Source of the DNA: Candidatus Woesearchaeota archaeon UBA153
GTDB taxonomy: Archaea > Nanobdellota > Nanobdellia > Woesearchaeales > UBA525
DNA: 12,923 nt
Assembly (NCBI GenBank): GCA_002503705.1
Contig: DASH01000095.1
Coordinates: 1-12,923, forward strand
Direction of reading: 5' to 3'
Both the position numbers and the translations under genes were made by a program. The notes under the pieces were generated by a model. That model saw only the letters and a list, made by a program, of their open reading frames with translations. It was not told the origin of the DNA and searched no databases. How positions within the stretch are numbered: the stretch's first letter is position 1; the number at the start of each line of letters is the position of its first letter. This document shows, one piece after another, positions 7,854 to 12,923 of this stretch.

Positions 7854-9059
7854 ATGGTCTTCCTCGAACTCCTCCTCGCCGCGCTGCTCGGCACGCTCGC
7901 GGGCGTCGTGACCGGCCTCACGCCCGGCATCCACATCAACCTTGTCTCAGTGCTCATCGTCACCGCAGCGCCGCTCCTCGGCCAGTATTTCTCGCTCGTC
8001 TCGCTGTGCGCGTTCATCATCAGCATGAGCGTGACGCACTCGTTCCTCGACACCATCCCCTCCGTCTTCCTCGGGGCGCCGGACGCGGCGACCGCGCTCG
8101 GCGTCCTGCCCGGACACCGCTACCTGCTCCGGGGCTGGGGGCTCATGGCGGTGAAGCTCTCCCTCGTCGGCAGCCTGGTCGGCGCGGTGCTGAGCGTGCT
8201 CCTGTTCCCCCTGTTCACGCTCCTCGTCACGCTCACCTATCCCTTCTTCAAGGCGGTGATCGGGTGGCTGCTCCTCGCCATCGTCCTCTTCATGATCCTC
8301 CGCGACCGGCTGAAAGCGTGGAGCGCGTTCGTCTTCCTCCTCGCGGGAGCGTTAGGAGTGCTCGTGCTGAACCTGCCCGGGCTGCAGAACCCGTTGTTCC
8401 CGCTCCTCTCCGGGCTCTTCGGCGTCGCGACGCTCTTCGTCAGCCTGCAGGAGACGACCTCCCTCCCGCCGCAGCAAGAGTCGCCCGAACTGAACGTGCG
8501 GCCCGGCGTGACGGTGCAGGCGTTGAGCGCGGGCCAGATCGCGGGGTTCTTGACGGCGATGCTGCCCGGCCTCGGACCGGCGAGCGCGGCAGTCTTGTCG
8601 CTGCAGGTCTTCCGGAATCTCGGCGACCACGGGTATATGATCCTGCAAGGCTCGCTCAGCACGGTGAATTTCGTCCTCTCGCTCGCCGCGCTGTTGGTGC
8701 TCGACAAGGCGCGGAACGGCTCGGTCATCGCGATCCAGCAGCTCCTCGCCTCGGTCACGCTCGCGCACATCATGCTCTTCCTCGCGATTACGCTGACGGC
8801 GACGGGCGCGGCGACGCTCCTCACGCTCTGGTTCGGCAAGGTCTTCTGCAGACTCGTGAGCGTCGTGAACTACCGCGCGCTCGTCACCGGCATCATCCTC
8901 TTCATCGTCATCTTGACGCCGATCTTGAGTTCGTGGACTGGGGTGTTGATCCTCATCACTTCGACGGCCGTCGGCTTGATTCCCGCCATCGTCAAGGTCG
9001 CGCGGGTGCACGCGATGGGCTGTCTGCTGCTGCCCGTCATCCTCTACTTCCTCGGGTGA
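7854..9059 (+). CDS. TctA-family integral membrane permease (COG1784-like)
   Basis: A 401-residue polytopic membrane protein with about ten hydrophobic segments. Two motif repeats mark it as the archaeal branch of the tripartite-tricarboxylate-transporter TctA family: GTLAGVVTGLTPGIHINL (13-30) and GQIAGFLTAMLPGLGPASAA (228-247). THSFLDTIPSVFLGAPDAAT followed by ALGVLPGHRYLLRGWG (61-96) is also characteristic. Bacterial TctA works with a solute-binding TctC and a small TctB; neither is encoded here, as is usual for the archaeal type, so the substrate and energy coupling are unknown. I chose ATG 7854 because GGTGAG (7845-7850) lies just upstream; the longer frame back to 7704 overlaps the OB-fold gene and codes for non-membrane sequence. 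It probably forms an operon with the OB-fold gene. Confidence 0.88.
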   Translation: MVFLELLLAALLGTLAGVVTGLTPGIHINLVSVLIVTAAPLLGQYFSLVSLCAFIISMSVTHSFLDTIPSVFLGAPDAATALGVLPGHRYLLRGWGLMAVKLSLVGSLVGAVLSVLLFPLFTLLVTLTYPFFKAVIGWLLLAIVLFMILRDRLKAWSAFVFLLAGALGVLVLNLPGLQNPLFPLLSGLFGVATLFVSLQETTSLPPQQESPELNVRPGVTVQALSAGQIAGFLTAMLPGLGPASAAVLSLQVFRNLGDHGYMILQGSLSTVNFVLSLAALLVLDKARNGSVIAIQQLLASVTLAHIMLFLAITLTATGAATLLTLWFGKVFCRLVSVVNYRALVTGIILFIVILTPILSSWTGVLILITSTAVGLIPAIVKVARVHAMGCLLLPVILYFLG

Positions 9060-9090
9060 CGATCCTTACCGTCGACGTGTTGGACGGAAC

Positions 9091-9255
9091 GGCTCTGTGG
9101 CAAATGGACGGTCACCAGCGTCAGGCGAGCCTCTCACGACGTCCACAACGATGAGCGCCGGGGGTCGGCCCCGTCGGGGTGGCGCGTCAGAAGCGAAGAA
9201 CGAAGCGGTGAGGCGAGCGGCTGGTGACCGCGCGACAGCGATTTGCCACAGAGCC
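9091..9255. mobile_element. Possible MITE with IS6-like terminal inverted repeats
   Basis: The 165-bp segment starts GGCTCTGTGGCAAAT and ends with its exact complement ATTTGCCACAGAGCC. One more C/G pair (9090/9256) extends the match to 16 bp. A second, subterminal perfect inverted repeat, CGGTCACCAGC, lies at 9109-9119 and 9220-9230. The outer repeat is one base from GGCTCTGTTGCAAA, the end I recall for IS6100-type members of the IS6 family. The flanks GGACGGAAC (9082-9090) and GAACGGAAC (9256-9264) match at 8 of 9 positions, as a diverged target duplication would. IS6 duplications are normally 8 bp, a point against. No transposase gene is inside. It fills most of the 9060-9310 gap. A regulatory or terminator-like large hairpin is the alternative. 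Confidence 0.45.
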
Positions 9256-9270
9256 GAACGGAACGCAAGG

Positions 9271-9278
9271 TTTTTAAA
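9271..9278 (+). promoter_or_regulatory. TATA-box-like promoter of the Tat-substrate gene
   Basis: TTTTTAAA (followed by CC) is centred about 36 bases before ATG 9311, leaving a leader of roughly 10 bases. It lies 15 bases beyond the right end of the inverted-repeat element, so the element abuts this promoter. Confidence 0.6.
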
Positions 9279-9310
9279 CCGTACCGGAATGCCACTACTC
9301 AAGAGAGGCA

Positions 9311-10846
9311 ATGGAAGGCAGCACTTTGAGCCGCAACGATACACGTCGAGCGTTCCTCCAGAAACTCCTGAAAGGAGCCGCCGCTGGCGTCGTCGCATCG
9401 CAACTCGGCCTCGAACGACTCCTCCTCGCGAACGACGCGTGCGACCGTCTCCCGTACGACCTCGCGTACGACGACCCTCGCCTGCCGTTCCACCACCTGA
9501 CTCTCGAGCAGTTGACGTCGTTATGGCGCGACGCCGCGACCGGCATCGAATCGTGGGGCTTGATCGACAACCGGCACGAACTCGCGGACGAGCAAAGAAA
9601 TAAAGCGGCGGACTTGGAGAACTTCTGCTCGCAGAACATGGCGAACCCGCAACTCGTCATCCTCCCGAACGGCACGGTGAACACGGACGGCACGGTGAAC
9701 ATCTACGGGTACGGGTACCCCGCAAAACCAATCGTGAACGAGGCGACCAGGGAGCGCGACTGGCGCCAAGGGGACAGCGTCATGCTCATCCAACGATTGC
9801 CGGACGGCTCGTACCGGCGACACCGCGAGTCCATACTCGCGTTCCCGCCCGCGCCCGAGGGACAGTTGTGGAATACGATAGGCGGCTTCGGCACGGGAAT
9901 GAGCGTCCTCCACCTCCCGCGGCCGTTACGGTCCGGCTTCCAATTCCTCGGCCTCGTCAACCACATGAACTATCGCGACCAACGAGAGATGTGGGTGCTG
10001 ACGGGCAGTCCTGACGGCATCGACTGGTACTTTGAGGGCAAGGATGGGAATCCGACGAAAGACGCGTTCGCCGCGCGCCCGTTCATGGCGAGCTACGACT
10101 TCGCGCCGTTGCGCAACCTGCACGGAGTCCTCGTCTATGATGAACGACGCGAGAAGGTGTACGCGCTCCTCGGCCACGCCGCCTCGTACAGCCTCTGCAC
10201 GTACCTCGCACGGTTCGACCTCAACCGCGACAAGACCTTCGGCCACGACGAGGGAGCGTTCGTCGACGTGTGGGAGAACAAGACGCCGTTCGACGAGCCG
10301 CGACAACTCCCGATGAGCAACGCGGCAAACGTCGCGGCGCTGAAGAGCGAGTATGCGCTCTCGTGCCCAAACAAACGACCATACTTGACGGAAGGACGCT
10401 GGCGACCATCGACCGGCATCTGGACCAAAGAACAGACTGAGAACGTCGGCGCGCACGCGTACCTTTCGGATCTCGTCGACCCGATGGCCGCGACGCCGTT
10501 CGGCGACGGAAGATTTATTTTCACGTATGATGGTCTCGAAGGGTTCGGCAGTCCGAAAGTCGACTTCCGCATCGGCGTTTTCAGCGGTGATGATTCGTCG
10601 CCAATCCACTGGGGACCGCGCGGCGGCGTCAACCTCAACAAGCTATGGATCAACGAGTACCTCGCGTGCACCGCCGGCGGCGTCGGCGCGGCCTTGCTCC
10701 CGCGCGCGGACGGCAAAGTCGAACTCTTCGTGACGACGGCCCGCAAATCATGCTTTATGGGCAGGGAAGACCAAGTCGGCGTGCCGGAATGCACGTACCA
10801 ACCCGGCGGCCTGAAACACGGCATCTGCCGCGCGCTCAAGTACTGA
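9311..10846 (+). CDS. Tat-exported protein of unknown function, possible beta-propeller
   Basis: A 511-residue protein with a twin-arginine signal: N-D-T-R-R-A-F-L-Q-K (R12, R13), then a modestly hydrophobic stretch (GAAAGVVASQLGL). No clean A-x-A cleavage site is visible, so it may stay anchored. I do not recognise the family. The body is rich in aromatic strands and contains GSPDGIDWYFEGKDG (an S-x-D-G-x-x-W turn as in sialidase/GH43-like propellers), plus HGVLVYDERREKVYALLGH and GDGRFIFTYDGLEGFG, which could be propeller blades. There are eight cysteines in all, an even number suited to disulfides after export. Residues 120-131 are a perfect-period six-residue tandem (NGTVNT/DGTVNI; 18-bp DNA repeat at 9668-9703), followed by YGYGY. 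It has its own promoter and lies downstream of the permease. A carbohydrate-active role is a guess. ATG 9311 puts the twin arginines at the normal distance. Confidence 0.75.
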   Translation: MEGSTLSRNDTRRAFLQKLLKGAAAGVVASQLGLERLLLANDACDRLPYDLAYDDPRLPFHHLTLEQLTSLWRDAATGIESWGLIDNRHELADEQRNKAADLENFCSQNMANPQLVILPNGTVNTDGTVNIYGYGYPAKPIVNEATRERDWRQGDSVMLIQRLPDGSYRRHRESILAFPPAPEGQLWNTIGGFGTGMSVLHLPRPLRSGFQFLGLVNHMNYRDQREMWVLTGSPDGIDWYFEGKDGNPTKDAFAARPFMASYDFAPLRNLHGVLVYDERREKVYALLGHAASYSLCTYLARFDLNRDKTFGHDEGAFVDVWENKTPFDEPRQLPMSNAANVAALKSEYALSCPNKRPYLTEGRWRPSTGIWTKEQTENVGAHAYLSDLVDPMAATPFGDGRFIFTYDGLEGFGSPKVDFRIGVFSGDDSSPIHWGPRGGVNLNKLWINEYLACTAGGVGAALLPRADGKVELFVTTARKSCFMGREDQVGVPECTYQPGGLKHGICRALKY

Positions 10847-10865
10847 GACTCCGGTATTGAGACTC
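10841..10865. repeat. 14-bp imperfect tandem repeat spanning the Tat-substrate gene stop
   Basis: TACTGAGACTC (10841-10851) recurs as TATTGAGACTC (10855-10865) with a 14-bp period and one mismatch. The first copy includes the last codon and TGA stop of the gene. The 58-base convergent gap to the toxin gene end holds nothing else recognisable and no clear T-tract. Confidence 0.65.
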
Positions 10866-10904
10866 TGAAGTCGAACCGTCCTTCTCGAGCGGCAAAGTGA
10901 CTGA

Positions 10905-11321
10905 CTACTCGCGCAGCAGATTGAGGAACATTCTCGGCGTGACCACTCTGATACCACGCCACGGGTCGAGGACGAGCAAGTCTTTGTCGCCGGTGACTAT
11001 GTACGTTGCGTTGGCGGCGAGCGCGCAGCCGAGGAACTTGTCATCGGCAGGGTCTCGAGAGGCGTGGACCTGTAGCGGAATAACGACGTCAGAGACCTGG
11101 ATGAGAACGCAGAGGAACTCGTTCTGGGTGCTCTCCGAGAGGTGCAAGCGAGGATAGCGGAGCGCACGACCGATCTCGGCAAGAATCTCCTCGGAAAGAC
11201 AGTTCTAGAGCTCACCGCTGAAGGTGAGTTCGACAATCTGGGAAGCGAGACCGTCGCGGCTCACGAGCGCGGAGACAAGGACGTTCGTATCAAGCACGAC
11301 GCGCGGCACGGACTGCAGCAT
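10905..11321 (-). pseudogene. PIN-domain toxin gene interrupted by one in-frame TAG
   Basis: Read through one TAG (11207-11205, codon 39), the frame gives a 138-residue PIN-domain protein of the 'putative toxin component, PIN family'. It has VVLDTNVLVSALVSRDG (D11), then after the stop NCLSEEILAEIGRALRYPRL (E44/E45), RDPADDKFLGCALAANATYIVTGDKD (D93/D94, D112, D114) and the ending GIRVVTPRMFLNLL. PIN toxins are Mg-dependent RNases that cleave tRNA, rRNA or mRNA. All catalytic acids survive and the reading frame is the same on both sides, so the only lesion is the stop. It falls where relatives usually have a charged or polar residue (for example Glu, one base change from GAG). TAG is a normal terminator here: this frame, dinD and the peptidase-like gene all end in TAG. 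The start ATG overlaps the antitoxin gene by 32 bases. Most likely an inactivated toxin; readthrough is possible. Confidence 0.8.
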
Positions 11322-11541
11322 CGATGACTGAAGGCGGGAATCGTTTTTGAACCTTCGCCCGTACATTCCGGAAATCCTGCAACAAGCGCTCACGGTCGAT
11401 CTTCCGGAGCACAATGGTGTCGTCGTCGAACGAAGAGACTGCGAAGAGGGTCTCTGCGACACTGCCCGTCGCGTCCCGCACGCGTTTCGGAATGATGACT
11501 TGTCCTCTCGTCGACATCCTCGTCGTCTCAATCGCAACCAT
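11290..11541 (-). CDS. AbrB/SpoVT-type antitoxin of a PIN toxin-antitoxin pair
   Basis: An 83-residue protein with a swapped-hairpin AbrB DNA-binding domain (IETTRMSTRGQVIIPKRVRD, residues 4-23, then LFAVSSFDDDTIVLRKI). Its basic helical tail (LLQDFRNVRAKVQKRFPPSVIDAAVRAAR) is of the kind that wraps and neutralises a PIN toxin. Antitoxins of this type also repress their own operon by binding palindromes at the promoter. Here a TATA box (TTATAAATA, 11569-11561) is centred 25 bases before the ATG, implying a leaderless mRNA, and two overlapping palindromes cover it. The gene overlaps the downstream toxin start by 32 bases, the usual operon order of antitoxin first. The antitoxin is intact while its toxin is interrupted. 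Confidence 0.88.
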   Translation of the reverse strand: MVAIETTRMSTRGQVIIPKRVRDATGSVAETLFAVSSFDDDTIVLRKIDRERLLQDFRNVRAKVQKRFPPSVIDAAVRAARRA

Positions 11542-11550
11542 GGCCTTGAG

Positions 11551-11572
11551 TAAGTAATACTTATTTATAAGT
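11551..11572 (-). promoter_or_regulatory. Antitoxin promoter with two overlapping palindromic operators
   Basis: TAAGTAATACTTA (11551-11563) is a perfect palindrome around one central base. ACTTATTTATAAGT (11559-11572) is a 6-bp-arm palindrome around two bases. They share the middle half-site, giving three half-sites of the type TAAGTA / ATAAGT. The TATA box for the minus-strand antitoxin gene (11561-11569) lies within the second palindrome. A bound repressor would block TBP and the start site. Confidence 0.7.
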
Positions 11573-11590
11573 TTTTCTTATTCATGACGA

Positions 11591-11603
11591 GAAACTATAA
11601 ATA
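11591..11603 (+). promoter_or_regulatory. BRE/TATA promoter of the winged-helix gene
   Basis: GAAACTATAAATA combines a purine-rich BRE (GAAA) with a near-consensus archaeal TATA box (CTATAAATA, 11595-11603). It is centred 28 bases before ATG 11627, so the mRNA should be leaderless or nearly so. It is the best promoter match in the window. Confidence 0.8.
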
Positions 11604-11609
11604 CTAGTT

Positions 11610-11623
11610 ATATCATCTGATAT
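11610..11623 (+). promoter_or_regulatory. Palindrome between TATA box and start of the winged-helix gene
   Basis: ATATCATCTGATAT has perfect 6-bp arms around a 2-base centre. It lies just after the TATA box and ends 3 bases before the ATG, overlapping the expected transcription start. That is a normal position for an archaeal repressor site. Autoregulation by the winged-helix product is a reasonable guess. Confidence 0.55.
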
Positions 11624-11626
11624 GAC

Positions 11627-11923
11627 ATGAAGACGACGAACGCCGCGCGGTCGCCGCGCCTCGAGACCGTGCTCATGGTGGAGCGCTTCATCAAGAAGAC
11701 GTCCGGCACGTACAAGCGACGCTCGCTCTGGGAACGCTTGCCGAAACGCGTCATGTACCAAACGTACAAAGTCATCATCGACTATCTCGAGGAGGGCGGG
11801 AAGATCGCGATCGACCGCGAAGGGCACATCGCGTGGGTCTGGGACCCGGAAGGCGTCAAGTACTATTTAAGCCGAAAAGACCTCGAACCGAAAATCCTCC
11901 GTCGACGACGGGGAAAGGCATAA
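11627..11923 (+). CDS. Winged-helix DNA-binding-type protein, archaeal, function unknown
   Basis: A 98-residue basic protein. The order is helix 1 (SPRLETVLMVERFIKK, residues 9-24), helix 2 (RRSLWERLP), recognition-type helix 3 (RVMYQTYKVIIDYLEEGG), a beta-wing (KIAIDREGHIAWVWDP) and a C-terminal helix with a strongly basic tail (ILRRRRGKA). I know similar small winged-helix proteins as conserved hypotheticals in DPANN archaea; their targets are not known. The start is fixed by a BRE/TATA promoter 28 bases upstream. It is divergent from the antitoxin, with an 85-base shared promoter region containing three palindromes. This gene is the only one here ending in TAA. It may be a local transcription regulator, possibly of itself, but nothing in the sequence proves the target. 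Confidence 0.8.
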   Translation: MKTTNAARSPRLETVLMVERFIKKTSGTYKRRSLWERLPKRVMYQTYKVIIDYLEEGGKIAIDREGHIAWVWDPEGVKYYLSRKDLEPKILRRRRGKA

Positions 11924-11981
11924 GAAGACTCTTTCTTCACAACGAAGGATGAGACTACCCTCGCACGTCAGGCTCGCGAAC

Positions 11982-12014
11982 GACCACTGGTCACGCGCGC
12001 GTGAACTTTATAAG
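11982..12014 (+). promoter_or_regulatory. dinD promoter with two adjacent palindromes
   Basis: The TATA box is CTTTATAAG (12006-12014), giving a leader of about 14 bases. GAGGT at 12036-12040 serves as a Shine-Dalgarno nine bases before ATG 12050. Directly upstream, over the BRE position, is the perfect 14-bp palindrome TCACGCGCGCGTGA (11991-12004). It overlaps by two bases the palindrome GACCACTGGTC (11982-11992). This suggests a regulated promoter. Neither palindrome resembles a bacterial LexA box, and archaea lack LexA. The rest of the 11924-12049 gap shows no gene. Confidence 0.65.
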
Positions 12015-12049
12015 AAGGGGTTTCTTCGCAATGGCGAGGTAGTGCCACG

Positions 12050-12895
12050 ATGGACAAAGAACGGCTGACGAGACTCCACCGCGCGTTCGAAGCGTGCGCT
12101 CACGATGCCGATGGCGTCGAGTTCTGGTTCGCACGCGAGGTGCAACAACTCCTGACGTATGACGAGTGGAGGAACTTCCTGAAAGTCGTCGAGAAGGCGA
12201 AGACCGCCTGCGCCAGTGCCGGACAAGCTGTCGAGGATCATTTTGTTGACGTCAACAAAACGATAAAGCTCCCGAAGAACGCCACGCGAGAGATTGACGA
12301 CATCATTCTCACCCGCTATGCCTGTTATCTCATCGCTCAGAACGGCGACCCTCGGAAGGAGGAAATCGCCTTCGCCCAGAGCTATTTCGCCGTCCAGACG
12401 AGAAAACAAGAGCTGGTTGAGCAACGGATTGCGTTGCAGGAACGATTCAACGCGAGGAACAAACTCATTGCGGCAGAGACGGAACTGTCAAAGCTCATCT
12501 ACGAGCGCGGCGTCGATGATGAGGGCTTCGCGCGCATCCGGAGCAAAGGCGACGCGGCGCTCTTCGGCGGCCACGACACGAAAGCGATGAAACGAAAGCT
12601 TTCCGTCCCTCAGAAACGGCCGTTGGCGGATTTCCTGCCGACCGTCACCATCGCCGCGAAGAACTTCGCGACGGAGATCACCAACTTCAACGTGCGGCAG
12701 AACGCTTTGCAAGGCGAAGGACGCATCAGCGGGGAGCACGTCAAGAACAACAAGGAGATGCGCGAGGTCTTGGCGAAGAACAAAATCGTCCCCGAGAACC
12801 TGCCCGCCGAAGAAGACCTCAAGAAGCTCGAACGCCGCGTCAAGAACGACGAGAAAGGCATCGCCACAACCAAGCACAAGAGAAAACTCGCGTAG
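12050..12895 (+). CDS. dinD: DinD-family DNA-damage-inducible protein
   Basis: A 281-residue protein, full length for DinD (E. coli about 274). Recognisable family blocks are EFWFAREVQQLLTYDEWRNF (24-43, Bro-N-like), FLKVVEKAKTACASAG (43-58), VEDHFVDVNK, DDIILTRYACYLIAQNGDPR (83-102), IAFAQSYFAVQTRKQE (106-121), GVDDEGFARIRSKGDAALFGG (154-174), and LADFLPTVTIAAKNFATEITNFNV (192-215), ending with a charged helix (EEDLKKLERRVKNDEKG). E. coli DinD is SOS-induced and disassembles RecA filaments in vitro; in an archaeon the partner would be RadA, which is an inference. The gene is sporadic in archaea and was probably acquired by transfer. It has a strong promoter flanked by palindromes and carries a 20-bp perfect palindrome at 12241-12260. 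It ends in TAG. Confidence 0.93.
   Translation: MDKERLTRLHRAFEACAHDADGVEFWFAREVQQLLTYDEWRNFLKVVEKAKTACASAGQAVEDHFVDVNKTIKLPKNATREIDDIILTRYACYLIAQNGDPRKEEIAFAQSYFAVQTRKQELVEQRIALQERFNARNKLIAAETELSKLIYERGVDDEGFARIRSKGDAALFGGHDTKAMKRKLSVPQKRPLADFLPTVTIAAKNFATEITNFNVRQNALQGEGRISGEHVKNNKEMREVLAKNKIVPENLPAEEDLKKLERRVKNDEKGIATTKHKRKLA
12241..12260. repeat. Perfect 20-bp palindrome inside dinD
   Basis: TTTTGTTGACGTCAACAAAA is self-complementary with no spacer. Allowing one mismatched pair it extends to 28 bp (12237-12264). It encodes DHFVDVNKTI in dinD, with AT-rich codons (TTT, GTT, AAC, AAA) in an otherwise GC-rich gene. A perfect 10-bp-arm palindrome is not expected by chance in 13 kb. Confidence 0.85.
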
Positions 12896-12923
12896 CCACG
12901 ACGCCGACAACCCGTTCCCGAAA

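Noticed and set aside
8006..9154. 382-codon plus-strand frame over the permease
   Set aside because: An Arg/Ala/Pro-rich out-of-frame shadow of a membrane protein gene that has clear family motifs in the other frame.
11205..11207. Genome-wide TAG reassignment to an amino acid
   Set aside because: TAG ends dinD, the peptidase-like gene and the PIN frame itself at natural protein ends, so it still works as a stop here.

Overview
The window is GC-rich archaeal DNA. Four things support this: the 3' portion of an archaeal-type 23S rRNA; Kae1, the archaeal/eukaryotic t6A enzyme; a membrane-anchored LonB protease with two transmembrane segments inside its AAA+ module; and promoters of BRE/TATA type about 25-28 bases upstream of start codons, several implying leaderless mRNAs. 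The winged-helix protein at 11627 and the four-helix-bundle protein at 1990 are types I associate with DPANN lineages such as Woesearchaeota and Pacearchaeota. That placement is an inference; the archaeal assignment is firm. TGA is the commonest stop, with TAG in three places and TAA once.

Layout. 1-1785: 23S rRNA from the GTPase-associated centre to the 3' end, with the 5' part outside the window. 1786-1989: a structured AT-rich spacer. 1990-4184, plus strand: a 23S-intervening-sequence-type four-helix-bundle protein, kae1, and a papain/C39-like cysteine peptidase-fold protein. 4291-7328, minus strand: lonB and, upstream of it, a lipoprotein gene, separated by a large stem-loop plus U-tract that looks like a terminator. 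7329-7492: a divergent promoter region with a 13-bp direct repeat of 20-bp period. 7493-9059: a two-gene operon of a membrane-anchored OB-fold protein and a TctA-family (COG1784-like) permease. 9060-9310: a 165-bp element with 15-16-bp terminal inverted repeats resembling IS6-family ends, a possible MITE. 9311-10846: a Tat-exported, cysteine-containing protein of unknown function.

10847-12923 looks accessory. It holds an AbrB-type antitoxin and a PIN-domain toxin gene interrupted by one in-frame TAG (minus strand), a divergent winged-helix protein, and a DinD-family DNA-damage protein. The promoters here are unusually well marked. Two overlapping palindromes cover the antitoxin TATA box, another lies between the TATA box and the start of the winged-helix gene, and another abuts the dinD TATA box. 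A perfect 20-bp palindrome also lies inside dinD.

The first half is housekeeping work: translation, tRNA modification and membrane proteolysis. The middle is envelope: lipoprotein, permease and a Tat substrate. The last part is stress or defence. The observations most worth following are the possible MITE, the nonsense-interrupted toxin, the dense operator-like palindromes, the intragenic dinD palindrome, and short tandem duplications at the 3' ends of several genes, above all lonB, where the last codons and the stop are repeated four times.
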